64,000 bases of DNA from Rosistilla carotiformis. GTDB taxonomy: Bacteria; Planctomycetota; Planctomycetia; Pirellulales; Pirellulaceae. The stretch is from NCBI RefSeq assembly GCF_007753095.1, contig NZ_CP036348.1, positions 434,001 to 498,000 of the forward strand, in the 5' to 3' direction. How positions within the stretch are numbered: the first letter of the stretch is position 1; each line of letters begins with the position of its first letter. The translations under genes and the position numbers were made by a program. The notes below the pieces were generated by a model. It did no database searches. It worked only from the letters and a program-made list of their open reading frames with translations, and was not told where the DNA came from. This document shows, one piece after another, positions 54,872-63,575 of the stretch.

Positions 54872-56293
54872 TTATGGCCTGTCGGTTTGCTGTTGAAACC
54901 ATTGGTCCATCTGGTCGCCAAGTTGGCTGACCAATGCTTGGTGTTTTCGAGATTCGGACAGGTCGACGAGTTCTTCGGGATCGTTTTCCAGGTCGAACAA
55001 TTGGGTGCGGCCGATTTTTGGATAACGGATCAGTTTCCATCGCGAGGTCCGAATCATGCGTTGGGTGTCCTGGTAGTATCCATACACTGCAGGGTAGATC
55101 TCTGCCTCGGGCGAGCGAAGGATCGGCACAAGGCTTTTGGCTTCCACGGTTTTGGGGATCGGGATTCCCGCCAGTTCGCACGTCGTGGGATACATATCGC
55201 GCAGATAGATCTGCGCCGCCGTTCGTTGATCTTTTGGGATTCCCGGGCCGGCGATGATAAACGGAACACCGATCGTGTGCTCGTACATGTTTTGTTTCCC
55301 CATCAGGCCGTGGCTTCCGAGCGCCAAGCCGTGGTCGCTGGTGAAGAGGATCACCGTGTTGTCGTAGCGGCCCGAAGCTTTCAGCGCGTCAAGGATTCGA
55401 CCGATCTGGGCATCCATGTCATCGATGACCGCGTAATAGGCGGCGATTTCCTCGCGGACGTCCCCTTCGGTCCGCGGCCAGGGGAGCAGTTGTTCGTCAC
55501 GGCCGTCGATGTTCCCGTGGTCGAAGGGGTGCTTGGGTAACAGGTTTGCCGGTACCTGCATCTCCGAAGCTTTGTATTTGCCAACGTATCCCGGCGGAAT
55601 GATCAGCGGATCGTGCGGGGCGGTGAAGTTGACGTGCATGAAGAACGGCTTGTCGGTTTTGCGTTGCAGCAAATCGATCGCCCCGTCGGCAATGTACTTG
55701 CTGGTCTCGCCGACCACGCCGATTCCTTTCTCCAGTTCCGGCTTGCCGTCCGCCGATTTGAAGGTCCAGCCGCGATAGCCGGTAATCAGCCGATCGTGCC
55801 TGCCGTAGCGCGGTTCACGACCCTGTGGTCCCGCACCGCCACTGCTGAACAATCCACCCGTTTCATCATAACCACGCGTCTTGGGGGCGCCGTCGTTCAT
55901 CCATTTTCCGCAGTACCAAGTTTGGTAGCCGGCATCGCGAAGGGCGTCGGCCCAGAAAACTTGCCCCTTCTTCAGTCTTCCGCCGCCGTAGGGAACGCCG
56001 TTGTGAAACGCGGTCGCCCCGGTCAGGATCTCCGCGCGACTGGGAACGCACAGCGGAAAGGCGGAGCTTGCTCGCGTGAACGTCATCCCCTCTCGAACCA
56101 GTTGATCCAAGTTGGGGGTCTCGATCACGGGGTTCCCCAGCGCTGCGATCGTATCGGGCCGCTGGTCATCGCTGACGATGACAAGAAAGTTTGGCCGCTG
56201 TGCCGCCGTTGCGGATTTTGCGAAACCCGTTCCGGCCAGTATCAACGCCGCGAAAAAGCCGATCCGACGAACAAGCTGCGAATAAGCCATCAT
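54872..56293 (-). CDS. Type I sulfatase (formylglycine-dependent), exported
   Basis: A 473-residue protein with signal peptide ('RIGFFAALILAGTGFAKSAT'). The metal-binding Asp pair D42-D43 ('IVSDDQRPDT') and the formylglycine signature C82-V-P-S-R ('PLCVPSRAEILTG') are intact; later 'FTSDHGLALGSHGLMGK' supplies further active-site residues. It would hydrolyse sulfate esters, probably on sulfated polysaccharides, as known for planctomycetes. ATG 56293 has a strong GGAGGT just upstream; ATG 56290 is equally possible. An FGE-type activase is needed but is not in the window. Confidence 0.94.
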   Translation of the reverse strand: MMAYSQLVRRIGFFAALILAGTGFAKSATAAQRPNFLVIVSDDQRPDTIAALGNPVIETPNLDQLVREGMTFTRASSAFPLCVPSRAEILTGATAFHNGVPYGGGRLKKGQVFWADALRDAGYQTWYCGKWMNDGAPKTRGYDETGGLFSSGGAGPQGREPRYGRHDRLITGYRGWTFKSADGKPELEKGIGVVGETSKYIADGAIDLLQRKTDKPFFMHVNFTAPHDPLIIPPGYVGKYKASEMQVPANLLPKHPFDHGNIDGRDEQLLPWPRTEGDVREEIAAYYAVIDDMDAQIGRILDALKASGRYDNTVILFTSDHGLALGSHGLMGKQNMYEHTIGVPFIIAGPGIPKDQRTAAQIYLRDMYPTTCELAGIPIPKTVEAKSLVPILRSPEAEIYPAVYGYYQDTQRMIRTSRWKLIRYPKIGRTQLFDLENDPEELVDLSESRKHQALVSQLGDQMDQWFQQQTDRP

Positions 56294-56573
56294 GACCTCC
56301 AGTTGTAAAATGTCAGTCAAGATTCTATCGCATGTCTCGTCAGCTAGCAAAGTTGTCCGAGTCGCGTACGTGGAGCCGATCCGACGATGCGTTCCGTTGC
56401 GTCTGCCCTCGGTTGTTGGCTCCCCGGCTCGCGGGGGAAGGACGCAGCGAATGTGCGGCCGTTGCTACTCGATCGGGAGCACTGGATTGCCAAGCATCCA
56501 GTACAGTGCAAATCCGTCGTCGCGCGGGACGGACGGATGGTCGGGTCGTTGTTGCACGCGCACGATCGGTTGG

Positions 56574-58445
56574 CTAATCCTTGCCGACGTGCTTGACCTG
56601 TTCCCAGTACTTCTCGAACGCACCGTCCTTGTGAAAGTCGGGGCTGTTATCGAGATCGTGGCAATCCATGCAGCGTTCACGCGCCTGGTCGAGCGGCAGC
56701 CGCATCGCGTTTCTCAATTTCTCCAGCAGGTCGTCGCTGGCGGTAATGTCTCCTTCCTCGGCCGCTACGTGTTGCGATCCCGGTCCGTGGCAGTTCTCGC
56801 AGCCGTTGGCGACCATATGCGGCGTCGACTCCAGGCTCAGGTAGCCGCTCAGGTAAGGGTAGTAGCCTTGCGGATTCCATCCGGTCACATGGCAGCTGAG
56901 GCATTCGGGATCAAAATGCCGGGCGATGTCGCCACGGTCGTTGGGCGGATGAACGATCGATTCGGTCGCGTGGGCATGAGGCGTTGCCTCCCAGATCGCC
57001 ATCGCGGTGGTGTGGCATTCGCCGCACTTTTCCGACCCAACGAACTTGCTGCCACTGGCATGTGGAATCGGGTTCAAGCCGAGGCCGCTGAGCCCGAGGT
57101 TCTTTAGGTGGTCTTGGTAGACGGCCAGCGATTGCAGCATCGCTGGAGAGTCCTTTAACGCGGACGTCAAAGGGATGCGAACATAGCGGCTGGGCGAACC
57201 ATCGTCGTAAAGCGCGATCAGGCAGGCATACATCGCTTTGTGGCCGGTCAGGATCATTTCCGTGTTCGCGGAATCTCGAACCTTTTGCGGTTTGTACGTC
57301 GGTTCGCCAAACTCGTTGGCAATCACGACCAGATCGATCCCATCGAGTTGAGCTCCGAGTGCGTTGATGTCCTCTTCAGCGCTGTTGCCGCCGTAGTACA
57401 TCAGCACTTTGTAGTCGCAGTTTTCTTTCGCCATTTGGGCGATCGATTTCTTCACTGCCGGGGCAACAGGGTCGACGATGATTTCATCACCGAGTGGTTG
57501 CCCGATCGTCTTGGGGTCGAGGATCGATGTCACACCGATCCGTTTGCCTCCCGAAACGATAACGCGAGTCGCGGGGAGTAGTTCCGGATCCAGCAGGGTC
57601 ACGTTGGCGGAAACGAACTGCAATGCACTGTCTGGATCGCTGGCCGCTTCGGAAAGCAGCAGTCCGACATCCAATCGCAGGTCGTCGGGGCCAAATCCAA
57701 CGGCGCGGTAACCGAGCGTCCGCAGGGACGACACGGTGGTTTGGAACTTGATTCCCGCTTGCTGGCCATAGCGACGCACTTGATTGCCAGCGTCCATCGG
57801 TACCACGTTCCAGCCTAGCGCCTCGATCTCCTTGATCAATGTATGGCGTCGCGCCAGGCCGCCTTTTTGGTTTTCCAGTCCTGTGCAACCGCAAGGTTCG
57901 ATGTAGCCATGTTGTTCACCGGTGAACAGAATCACCGCGCTCGGCTTGGGCCAACTCTTCCAACGGTTATCGATTTCGGTGTCCAGAGGCGATTTTGTCA
58001 CCGCGGGTGAACTGGCGGTATCGGTCGCCTGCGCCGAGTCGCTTGGGGTTTCGGCAACGGCATCTTCCGTTGCGGGGGGGGCTTCGGTGACCGCGGTGGT
58101 TTCTTCGACGGCAGTCGATTTTCCGTTTTTCGCAGCGGCTGTCAGCGCGATCGCCTCATCGGCGTCCTTTGTCGCTGAGCTGCTATCGGTCGTTTGTGGG
58201 ATCGCGGCGGGCGTGTCGTTGTCGGTCACTGCCTCTTCGGGTGCTGCAGCCGGAAGTTCGGCAGCGGCGGCTGGTGGCGGTGGGGTGATTTCAGGGGCTC
58301 GCTCGGGTGCTGCGGGATCGGCGGCAATTTCAACCGGTTCCGCGATCTCGTTGGGTTCCTGGACGACCGGTGTAGGTTGGTTGCAACCCCAGGGGAGCAG
58401 CAAGCCACAGGTGACGGTCAGGAATCGTAGATGTGTTCTATGCAT
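56574..58445 (-). CDS. Lipoprotein with metallophosphatase-like domain and tetraheme cytochrome C-terminus
   Basis: A 623-residue lipoprotein (lipobox Cys21 'LPWGC'), then a long Ala/Pro/Thr/Glu-rich linker, then a 5'-nucleotidase/metallophosphatase-like domain ('VILFTGEQHGYIEPCGCTGL', 'ENQKGGLARRHTLI', 'VVPMDAGNQV'). A cytochrome c554-like domain follows with four CxxCH motifs: 'CGECH', 'CLSCH', 'CENCH', 'CMDCH'. The combination of metallophosphatase-like and multiheme domains is recurrent in this phylum, but its function is unknown. It is the last gene of the leftward run that starts at 63283. Confidence 0.88.
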   Translation of the reverse strand: MHRTHLRFLTVTCGLLLPWGCNQPTPVVQEPNEIAEPVEIAADPAAPERAPEITPPPPAAAAELPAAAPEEAVTDNDTPAAIPQTTDSSSATKDADEAIALTAAAKNGKSTAVEETTAVTEAPPATEDAVAETPSDSAQATDTASSPAVTKSPLDTEIDNRWKSWPKPSAVILFTGEQHGYIEPCGCTGLENQKGGLARRHTLIKEIEALGWNVVPMDAGNQVRRYGQQAGIKFQTTVSSLRTLGYRAVGFGPDDLRLDVGLLLSEAASDPDSALQFVSANVTLLDPELLPATRVIVSGGKRIGVTSILDPKTIGQPLGDEIIVDPVAPAVKKSIAQMAKENCDYKVLMYYGGNSAEEDINALGAQLDGIDLVVIANEFGEPTYKPQKVRDSANTEMILTGHKAMYACLIALYDDGSPSRYVRIPLTSALKDSPAMLQSLAVYQDHLKNLGLSGLGLNPIPHASGSKFVGSEKCGECHTTAMAIWEATPHAHATESIVHPPNDRGDIARHFDPECLSCHVTGWNPQGYYPYLSGYLSLESTPHMVANGCENCHGPGSQHVAAEEGDITASDDLLEKLRNAMRLPLDQARERCMDCHDLDNSPDFHKDGAFEKYWEQVKHVGKD

Positions 58446-58482
58446 AGTGTTGGATCGCACCGCGTTGTCGAATTTTCCCTGC

Positions 58483-59721
58483 CTAATTGTCCACGGCGGT
58501 CACCTCCACCGTCAACCACAGCTTCAATGGGGACAGTTGACTATTTTGAGGTTCCAGCATGACGTAGCCGGTATCGAGTGATTTAATCCCACGAACGATG
58601 CCGACAGGGGCCTCGGGCTTGATTTTGATATCTATCGGTATCGATCGCAGGGAACCTCGACGATTCTCCTCTCCGAAGCTCACTGCGAACACATTGTCGG
58701 GTTTGATCTCCCCAATCTTTACCACCAGATCGTCGTACTCTTTGCCGCGGATTACCAGGTGGATCCGTTCGTCCCCTGGATCTCCCTTGCGAACGGTCCC
58801 GAAATTAAATCGGTACCCGCCGCCGCCCCCCTTTTCGGATTGTTCTAATTTGCTGCCGCCGAGCAGCCGCAGCGGGCCGACGATTTTTCCTGAAAGATTG
58901 ATGTCGAACGATGGATTAACCTCTTCGAGATCTTCACTCTTGTAGTTCACTCGCATTAAGTGATTCATCGCACCCTGCCGCAGGCCGGGGTGAACCTTTA
59001 CGTCGAATTCAAAAACTTGGCTCGCCGCGTGGTGTTTCCCATCGGTCTTTTCGTCAGGTTTTCGCTCCGTCCAGTGGATTTCGGCAAGTTCTTGAACCGG
59101 AGCGTCAAGGAATTCTGCCGAAACGATTTCGATCGGGGCGGCGTCGTAGCTGTAGGCGGTCAGCTTCAATTCGATCGGTTCACCCGAGGTGACGTTACCA
59201 ACGGACCAGTCGGTAGGTTCGGTCAACAGCGATTCGACCAACGCGCCGTGGACGGTCAGCTTCAGTTCGATGTTCTCGGGATCGTTGGTTTGGATCGTTG
59301 CCGTTTGAGCGAATTCGGCACTGCTGGAGCGTGTTTTCCAGGTTAACTTGATTTCTGAGCTTTCGCCGGGAGCGAGTGATTCGTTTTCGAGTTCACCCAC
59401 GGTGCATTTGCAGGTTGATCCGGTGACCTTCATTCGCAGCGGGCCTGTCCCCACGTTGCGAATCTTGAAGGCGTGTTCCCCTTCGGTGTTGCGGTGCATG
59501 ACGCCGAAGTCGAATTCCTTCTCGCCGATCACCTCGATCTTTCCGACCGCATCGGGGATCAGCGAGCTGAGGTAAGCTGGTAATTGCTCCTCGTCAAAGC
59601 CTTCGACTTCGGTGAACGGGCCAAAATGGTCCACCGATTCGGAGATTTGACGCGAGCCGGTCAGCTTGCCGATCGAGATGCCGCCGATCAAAGCCAGCGC
59701 GATGATTGCTAGGACACGCAT
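58483..59721 (-). CDS. DUF1573 domain protein, membrane-anchored
   Basis: A 412-residue protein with an N-terminal anchor ('VLAIIALALIGGISIGKLTG') and at least one Ig-like DUF1573 domain ('FDFGVMHRNTEGEHAFKIRN', 'GPLRMKVTGSTCKCTVGELE'), with the characteristic C-x-C pair. The remaining C-terminal region is further beta-sandwich. DUF1573 proteins are common and exported in Bacteroidetes and planctomycetes; function is unknown. It lies 71 bp after the ligase-like gene and 37 bp before the lipoprotein. Confidence 0.9.
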   Translation of the reverse strand: MRVLAIIALALIGGISIGKLTGSRQISESVDHFGPFTEVEGFDEEQLPAYLSSLIPDAVGKIEVIGEKEFDFGVMHRNTEGEHAFKIRNVGTGPLRMKVTGSTCKCTVGELENESLAPGESSEIKLTWKTRSSSAEFAQTATIQTNDPENIELKLTVHGALVESLLTEPTDWSVGNVTSGEPIELKLTAYSYDAAPIEIVSAEFLDAPVQELAEIHWTERKPDEKTDGKHHAASQVFEFDVKVHPGLRQGAMNHLMRVNYKSEDLEEVNPSFDINLSGKIVGPLRLLGGSKLEQSEKGGGGGYRFNFGTVRKGDPGDERIHLVIRGKEYDDLVVKIGEIKPDNVFAVSFGEENRRGSLRSIPIDIKIKPEAPVGIVRGIKSLDTGYVMLEPQNSQLSPLKLWLTVEVTAVDN

Positions 59722-59792
59722 GAATTTTCAGGTCTTCGATGGAGGAAGGGAAGGGACGCGTTCGAAACGCGTTTCGGTCGTTTCACCGATTT

Positions 59793-62144
59793 TTAATCGT
59801 TTTCTACGGGAGATCCCGCTTTTCGGTTCGCCCACGCCTGTTGGACCGTCAGGCGTTCGATAAAAGCCTGCCCATCCGTGGAACCGGTCGCCGGGAGGAT
59901 GGTCAGCAGATTCCAGTCCGATTCAAGGTTTTGGTTGACCTTAGCCAGCTGTTCCGCTTGTTGCCAGGCGGCTTCGGCGCGTGGGCTGTCACCGCTGGCG
60001 GCCGCTAGAACAGCAACCTGAGCGGCGATCTGGATGCTAGTCGGGTCCAGTCGTAGTGCGTTTTCGTTTGATTCGAGTGCGGCCTGTAAGTCCTGCCGGT
60101 CGCCCCAGCGGTGGTAGATCCTCAGCTGGGATTCGGCCAGCTGCTGCCAAGCTCGCGGATTGCTCGGGTCGCGGCGCAGCACTTCCTCCTTCGCCTGCTG
60201 CCACTGTTGGCGAACTGCCGCTGTCGGTTGCTGCTGCATCAATGCACTTGTCAGGACCGATTCCAGCTGCATCGCTGGCGCAGCGTCCCAGCGGTCGGCC
60301 TCGGTCGCTTGTCGCAACATCTCGATCGCCGATGAGGCGTCGCCAGTGGCGATCCGGTCCCTTGCGTTTTGAGTCAACGCTAGCGTTTGCGTTACAGGAG
60401 TGAGCGTGGTGACGCAGAACAGGGCCAGCAAGCCCAGCCCGGCCAGCAGACTCAGCTGTCGTGGCGTGCGGGCATTCGCTTCGGCAGGCAGCTGGCGCGA
60501 GCTGATCGCGCCGATCAGGACCCACAGCGGAATCGCGATCCCCGGCGTCGTCCAACCTCCGGAGAAGAGCAGGGCGGCCAGGACGGCGAAGCAGCCCGGC
60601 CAAGCGATCGCTTCCCAGTTGACATCCGTCCCGAACCAGCCGGCCATGAAATAGACGAATGTCGCCGCCAGCGGGATCGAAATCAGATAGGGTTCGATAT
60701 CGGGAGCCACGCCAAACCAGGGCCCCAGGAACCAGACCGTTGCGACCGACAGCAGTGCACCGCCACAGATCGCCCAGTCGCAGCGGCCGCCTGCGGCGGC
60801 TTGGCTCCGCCGGCTCAGTCCCTCTCCGTCCATCGCCGGTTCGCTGGAATGTTCACCTTGGTTGCTTCGGCTCCAGCCCGCCGCCAGGCTCCACAAGATC
60901 GCCATGCACAGGATGCCGACTGGCAGTCCCGCGGCGGTGGCTGATTCCAACAGGAAGTTGTGCGGGTCGGCGATCATCTCGCTCATCGACGCCGCTTTAA
61001 AACGTGGGTAGGTCGATTGAAAGTTTCCCGGCCCAGCACCGAACCACCGATGGTCGGCAAGCATTCGGAAGCTGCTGGCCCAGTATTGAAACCGGAACTG
61101 CACCGACAGTGGGAATTTGGCCAGCAGGGCAGGGGAGTGGGTGATCGCTGCGCCGAGACAGGTTCCTCCCAAGGCGCAGGCAACGGCAAGCATCGGCACC
61201 AGGGTTGCCTTTCGCTTTGCGAAGGTCGGTTCCGCCTCCGAGTCTTCCGCGGAGCGAAGCGGGGCCTTTAACCAGACGCCCCCGACAAATCGACACACCA
61301 GCATCGCGATCGCTCCGGCGATCGAAAGGATCAGCACGATGCGACTGCCGGTGGTCAGGATTCCCCAGGCAAGCATCGCCGTAGCAACCGCCGCCGCCCC
61401 TGTTTGCAGCTGGGTCAGCTGCAATTTCCGCCGCCACAAAACCATGCCGCCGGCGATCGTGAGTCCCATGAACAGGATGACTGCCGCCGAGGTCGACAGG
61501 CTGAACGTCGCCATCGATTCCGCGGCAAACAGTCGCCCTTCGTACTGGTAGCGAAGGGCCGATCCGGCGGGAGCGTCGAGTCCGGCGAGGCGCAATTGTC
61601 CCTCGGGATCCTGGCGGTATTGTTCGATCGATGCGGGGATGCTGACGTATTTCTGATGGATCGCGTGGATTGCCAACGTCGTGAGTGACGCTAACAGGAC
61701 GATGGTGAGACACTGTTTCTGCGCTGTTGTGACGATCGCTCGCCGTGCCGATGCGTAGGCCGCCAGGCAGCCGAGCCAGACCCAAAACTCGTTGACCGCA
61801 AAACGGAGGTTCCCGCGACCGGCGACCGACCAGGTGGCGAGGCCGACCCAAACGACGAGAGCCAGCAGCAGCAGTTCGGTCCGGCGGCCCTGCGTTGGTC
61901 CAGCGGGCCAATAGAAAAATGCAGCGATCGCCAGCGGCAGCGTCAGTAGGCTCAGGTAGGTCGCCGATCCCTGCTCTACCGCCGTACTATCGGCGGGAGC
62001 CAGCAATGTCGCGACCAACAGCGCCGCGATTCCGAACCGAGCCAGTGTGCCGGCATACGCGACCGGCGGCCAAGGGGCTGCCGATGCATCGCTCGGACCG
62101 TGGCGATGGCTCGGTTCGGGCGGCTTCGGCTTGGTGGTCGTCAA
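59793..62144 (-). CDS. O-antigen ligase/polymerase-like membrane protein with TPR-like tail
   Basis: A 783-residue protein with about 12 predicted TM segments and a Wzy_C/O-antigen-ligase-like central motif ('WFGAGPGNFQSTYPRFKAAS', 'DPHNFLLESATAAGLPVGIL'). The C-terminal about 200 residues are TPR-like ('NPRAWQQLAESQLRIYHRWG'), probably for partner binding. It probably polymerises or ligates surface polysaccharide, fitting the WecA-like gene upstream. There is no ATG for about 200 codons; the best start is TTG 62144, which overlaps the upstream TGA stop as TTGA. A TTG at 62165 is a second possibility. Confidence 0.85.
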   Translation of the reverse strand: MTTTKPKPPEPSHRHGPSDASAAPWPPVAYAGTLARFGIAALLVATLLAPADSTAVEQGSATYLSLLTLPLAIAAFFYWPAGPTQGRRTELLLLALVVWVGLATWSVAGRGNLRFAVNEFWVWLGCLAAYASARRAIVTTAQKQCLTIVLLASLTTLAIHAIHQKYVSIPASIEQYRQDPEGQLRLAGLDAPAGSALRYQYEGRLFAAESMATFSLSTSAAVILFMGLTIAGGMVLWRRKLQLTQLQTGAAAVATAMLAWGILTTGSRIVLILSIAGAIAMLVCRFVGGVWLKAPLRSAEDSEAEPTFAKRKATLVPMLAVACALGGTCLGAAITHSPALLAKFPLSVQFRFQYWASSFRMLADHRWFGAGPGNFQSTYPRFKAASMSEMIADPHNFLLESATAAGLPVGILCMAILWSLAAGWSRSNQGEHSSEPAMDGEGLSRRSQAAAGGRCDWAICGGALLSVATVWFLGPWFGVAPDIEPYLISIPLAATFVYFMAGWFGTDVNWEAIAWPGCFAVLAALLFSGGWTTPGIAIPLWVLIGAISSRQLPAEANARTPRQLSLLAGLGLLALFCVTTLTPVTQTLALTQNARDRIATGDASSAIEMLRQATEADRWDAAPAMQLESVLTSALMQQQPTAAVRQQWQQAKEEVLRRDPSNPRAWQQLAESQLRIYHRWGDRQDLQAALESNENALRLDPTSIQIAAQVAVLAAASGDSPRAEAAWQQAEQLAKVNQNLESDWNLLTILPATGSTDGQAFIERLTVQQAWANRKAGSPVEND

Positions 62145-63283
62145 TCTTTGTTTTTTTTTCGCCAACCGGTCGATTCCAGAATCACAACAAGAGCGAGCAT
62201 GCAGAGGACGATCCCCACGACGATGATCGCCGCTTGGGAATCGACGCGGCCCAACAGCAGCGCTGCCAGACCACAGGTTCCCGTGACCAGATAGATCGTC
62301 AGAACAGCTTGAACTTTCGTGAGTCCCAGATCAACCAGCCGATGCGAGAAATGGCTTTTATCGGCGACGAACGGGCTGCGCCCCTCGCGGATCCGAATCC
62401 ACAGAACCGTTGTCATGTCGTACAGCGGTACCGCCATCACACATAGCGGCGCCAGGATGCCATGCGGTCGTTCGCTCCCTTTGTAGCCAGCGTAGGTCGC
62501 CGCCAGGGTGGCGATTCCGATCAGGAACCCGACCAGGTAGCTGCCCGCGTCGCCCATGAAGATCTTTGCCGGAGGGCGGTTGTGCCACAGGAATCCCAGC
62601 AGCGATCCGACGACGACCAGCAGCATCGCCGCGACAAAAAACTGTGGCTGCTGCGTGTCGGGATCGGGACTCAACAGCATCACCGCCGCCAGCATCGCCG
62701 CGATGATTGCCGCCACTCCGCCGCTCAAACCATCCATGTTGTCCAGCATGTTGAACGAATTGATCAACGCGACGATCCAGATCACCGAAAGGGTGGATGT
62801 CACCAACGGGACGGGAATGAAGGCCGTCAGGCCGTAACCGAGCACCAAAACACTGGCAATTGCAACGGCGAATTCGATCGCCAGGCGGAGTGTCGCGGGC
62901 AAGCCGCGCCAATCGTCGACGAGCCCCAGCAGTGTCAGGACAGTCCCCGCTCCAAGGACCAGCCACAATTCGCGGGTGCGAAATCGCAGCCCGTCGACAT
63001 GTTCCAGGACGCTTGCGGGCAATAGGTTGGCGATCATCGGCAGGTTGATCAGATACCAGACGGTGATCGATCCCGCCAGGAAAGTGCCGATGATTCCGGC
63101 CCAGATCCCGATCCCGCCGCCCAGTGGCGTGGGAGTGGTGTGGACCTTGCGCTCTCCCGGTCGGTCGACGAGTCCTAACGGTTCGGCGAACCGACGCACC
63201 ACCGCAACGACGATCCAACTGATGATCGCAGCCGGCAGCGCGGTGACTGCGAGCAAGAACAATAGCGATCGTAGGTCGAGCAT
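62141..63283 (-). CDS. WecA/TagO-like polyprenyl-phosphate sugar-1-phosphate transferase
   Basis: A 380-residue membrane protein with about 10-11 TM segments of the MraY/WecA family, which starts polysaccharide synthesis by moving a sugar-phosphate from a UDP-sugar to undecaprenyl phosphate. Motifs: 'LVDRPGERKVHTTPTPLGGG', 'LLGLVDDWRGLPA', 'NSFNMLDNMDGLSGG' and 'HNRPPAKIFMGDAGSYLVG', all in the expected order and close to TagO/WecA rather than MraY. First gene of a four-gene leftward run. Its 3' end carries an A9 run (62151-62159) and the stop TGA overlaps the next gene's start. Confidence 0.93.
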   Translation of the reverse strand: MLDLRSLLFLLAVTALPAAIISWIVVAVVRRFAEPLGLVDRPGERKVHTTPTPLGGGIGIWAGIIGTFLAGSITVWYLINLPMIANLLPASVLEHVDGLRFRTRELWLVLGAGTVLTLLGLVDDWRGLPATLRLAIEFAVAIASVLVLGYGLTAFIPVPLVTSTLSVIWIVALINSFNMLDNMDGLSGGVAAIIAAMLAAVMLLSPDPDTQQPQFFVAAMLLVVVGSLLGFLWHNRPPAKIFMGDAGSYLVGFLIGIATLAATYAGYKGSERPHGILAPLCVMAVPLYDMTTVLWIRIREGRSPFVADKSHFSHRLVDLGLTKVQAVLTIYLVTGTCGLAALLLGRVDSQAAIIVVGIVLCMLALVVILESTGWRKKNKD

Positions 63284-63329
63284 TCGCGAAGGTGATTTTT
63301 AAGGGAGCGTTTTCTTATGGCAAACGAAC

Positions 63330-63575
63330 AGTATAGCGAAAGCGATGAAAAATGTTTGTCATCGATTGCACCGGAAACGTTCGTTTTGCCACGTTTGGCG
63401 ATACACGATCGATATGGCGATTGAAAACGCTTGTCACCGCTTGAAAGGTAACCGTTCGCGACATCACTTCTGTTTACACACGATCGATATGGCGATTGAA
63501 AACGTTTGTCATCGCTCGAAAGGTAACCGTTCGTGACATCACGACTGTTTTACACACGATCGATATAGCGATTAA
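63330..63575. repeat. 75-76-bp tandem repeat derived from the xylA 3' end
   Basis: ACACGATCGATAT-type units start at 63403, 63478 and 63554 (spacing 75 and 76). The unit at 63554 is the real end of xylA. On the minus strand the extra units reproduce the last codons of xylA (encoding NVFNR(Y/H)IDRV); the unit at 63478 also keeps the TAA stop. They are followed by about 40 bp of downstream sequence that is also repeated (GGTTACCTTTCGAGCGATGA type). A further degenerate copy is near 63340. Confidence 0.9.
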
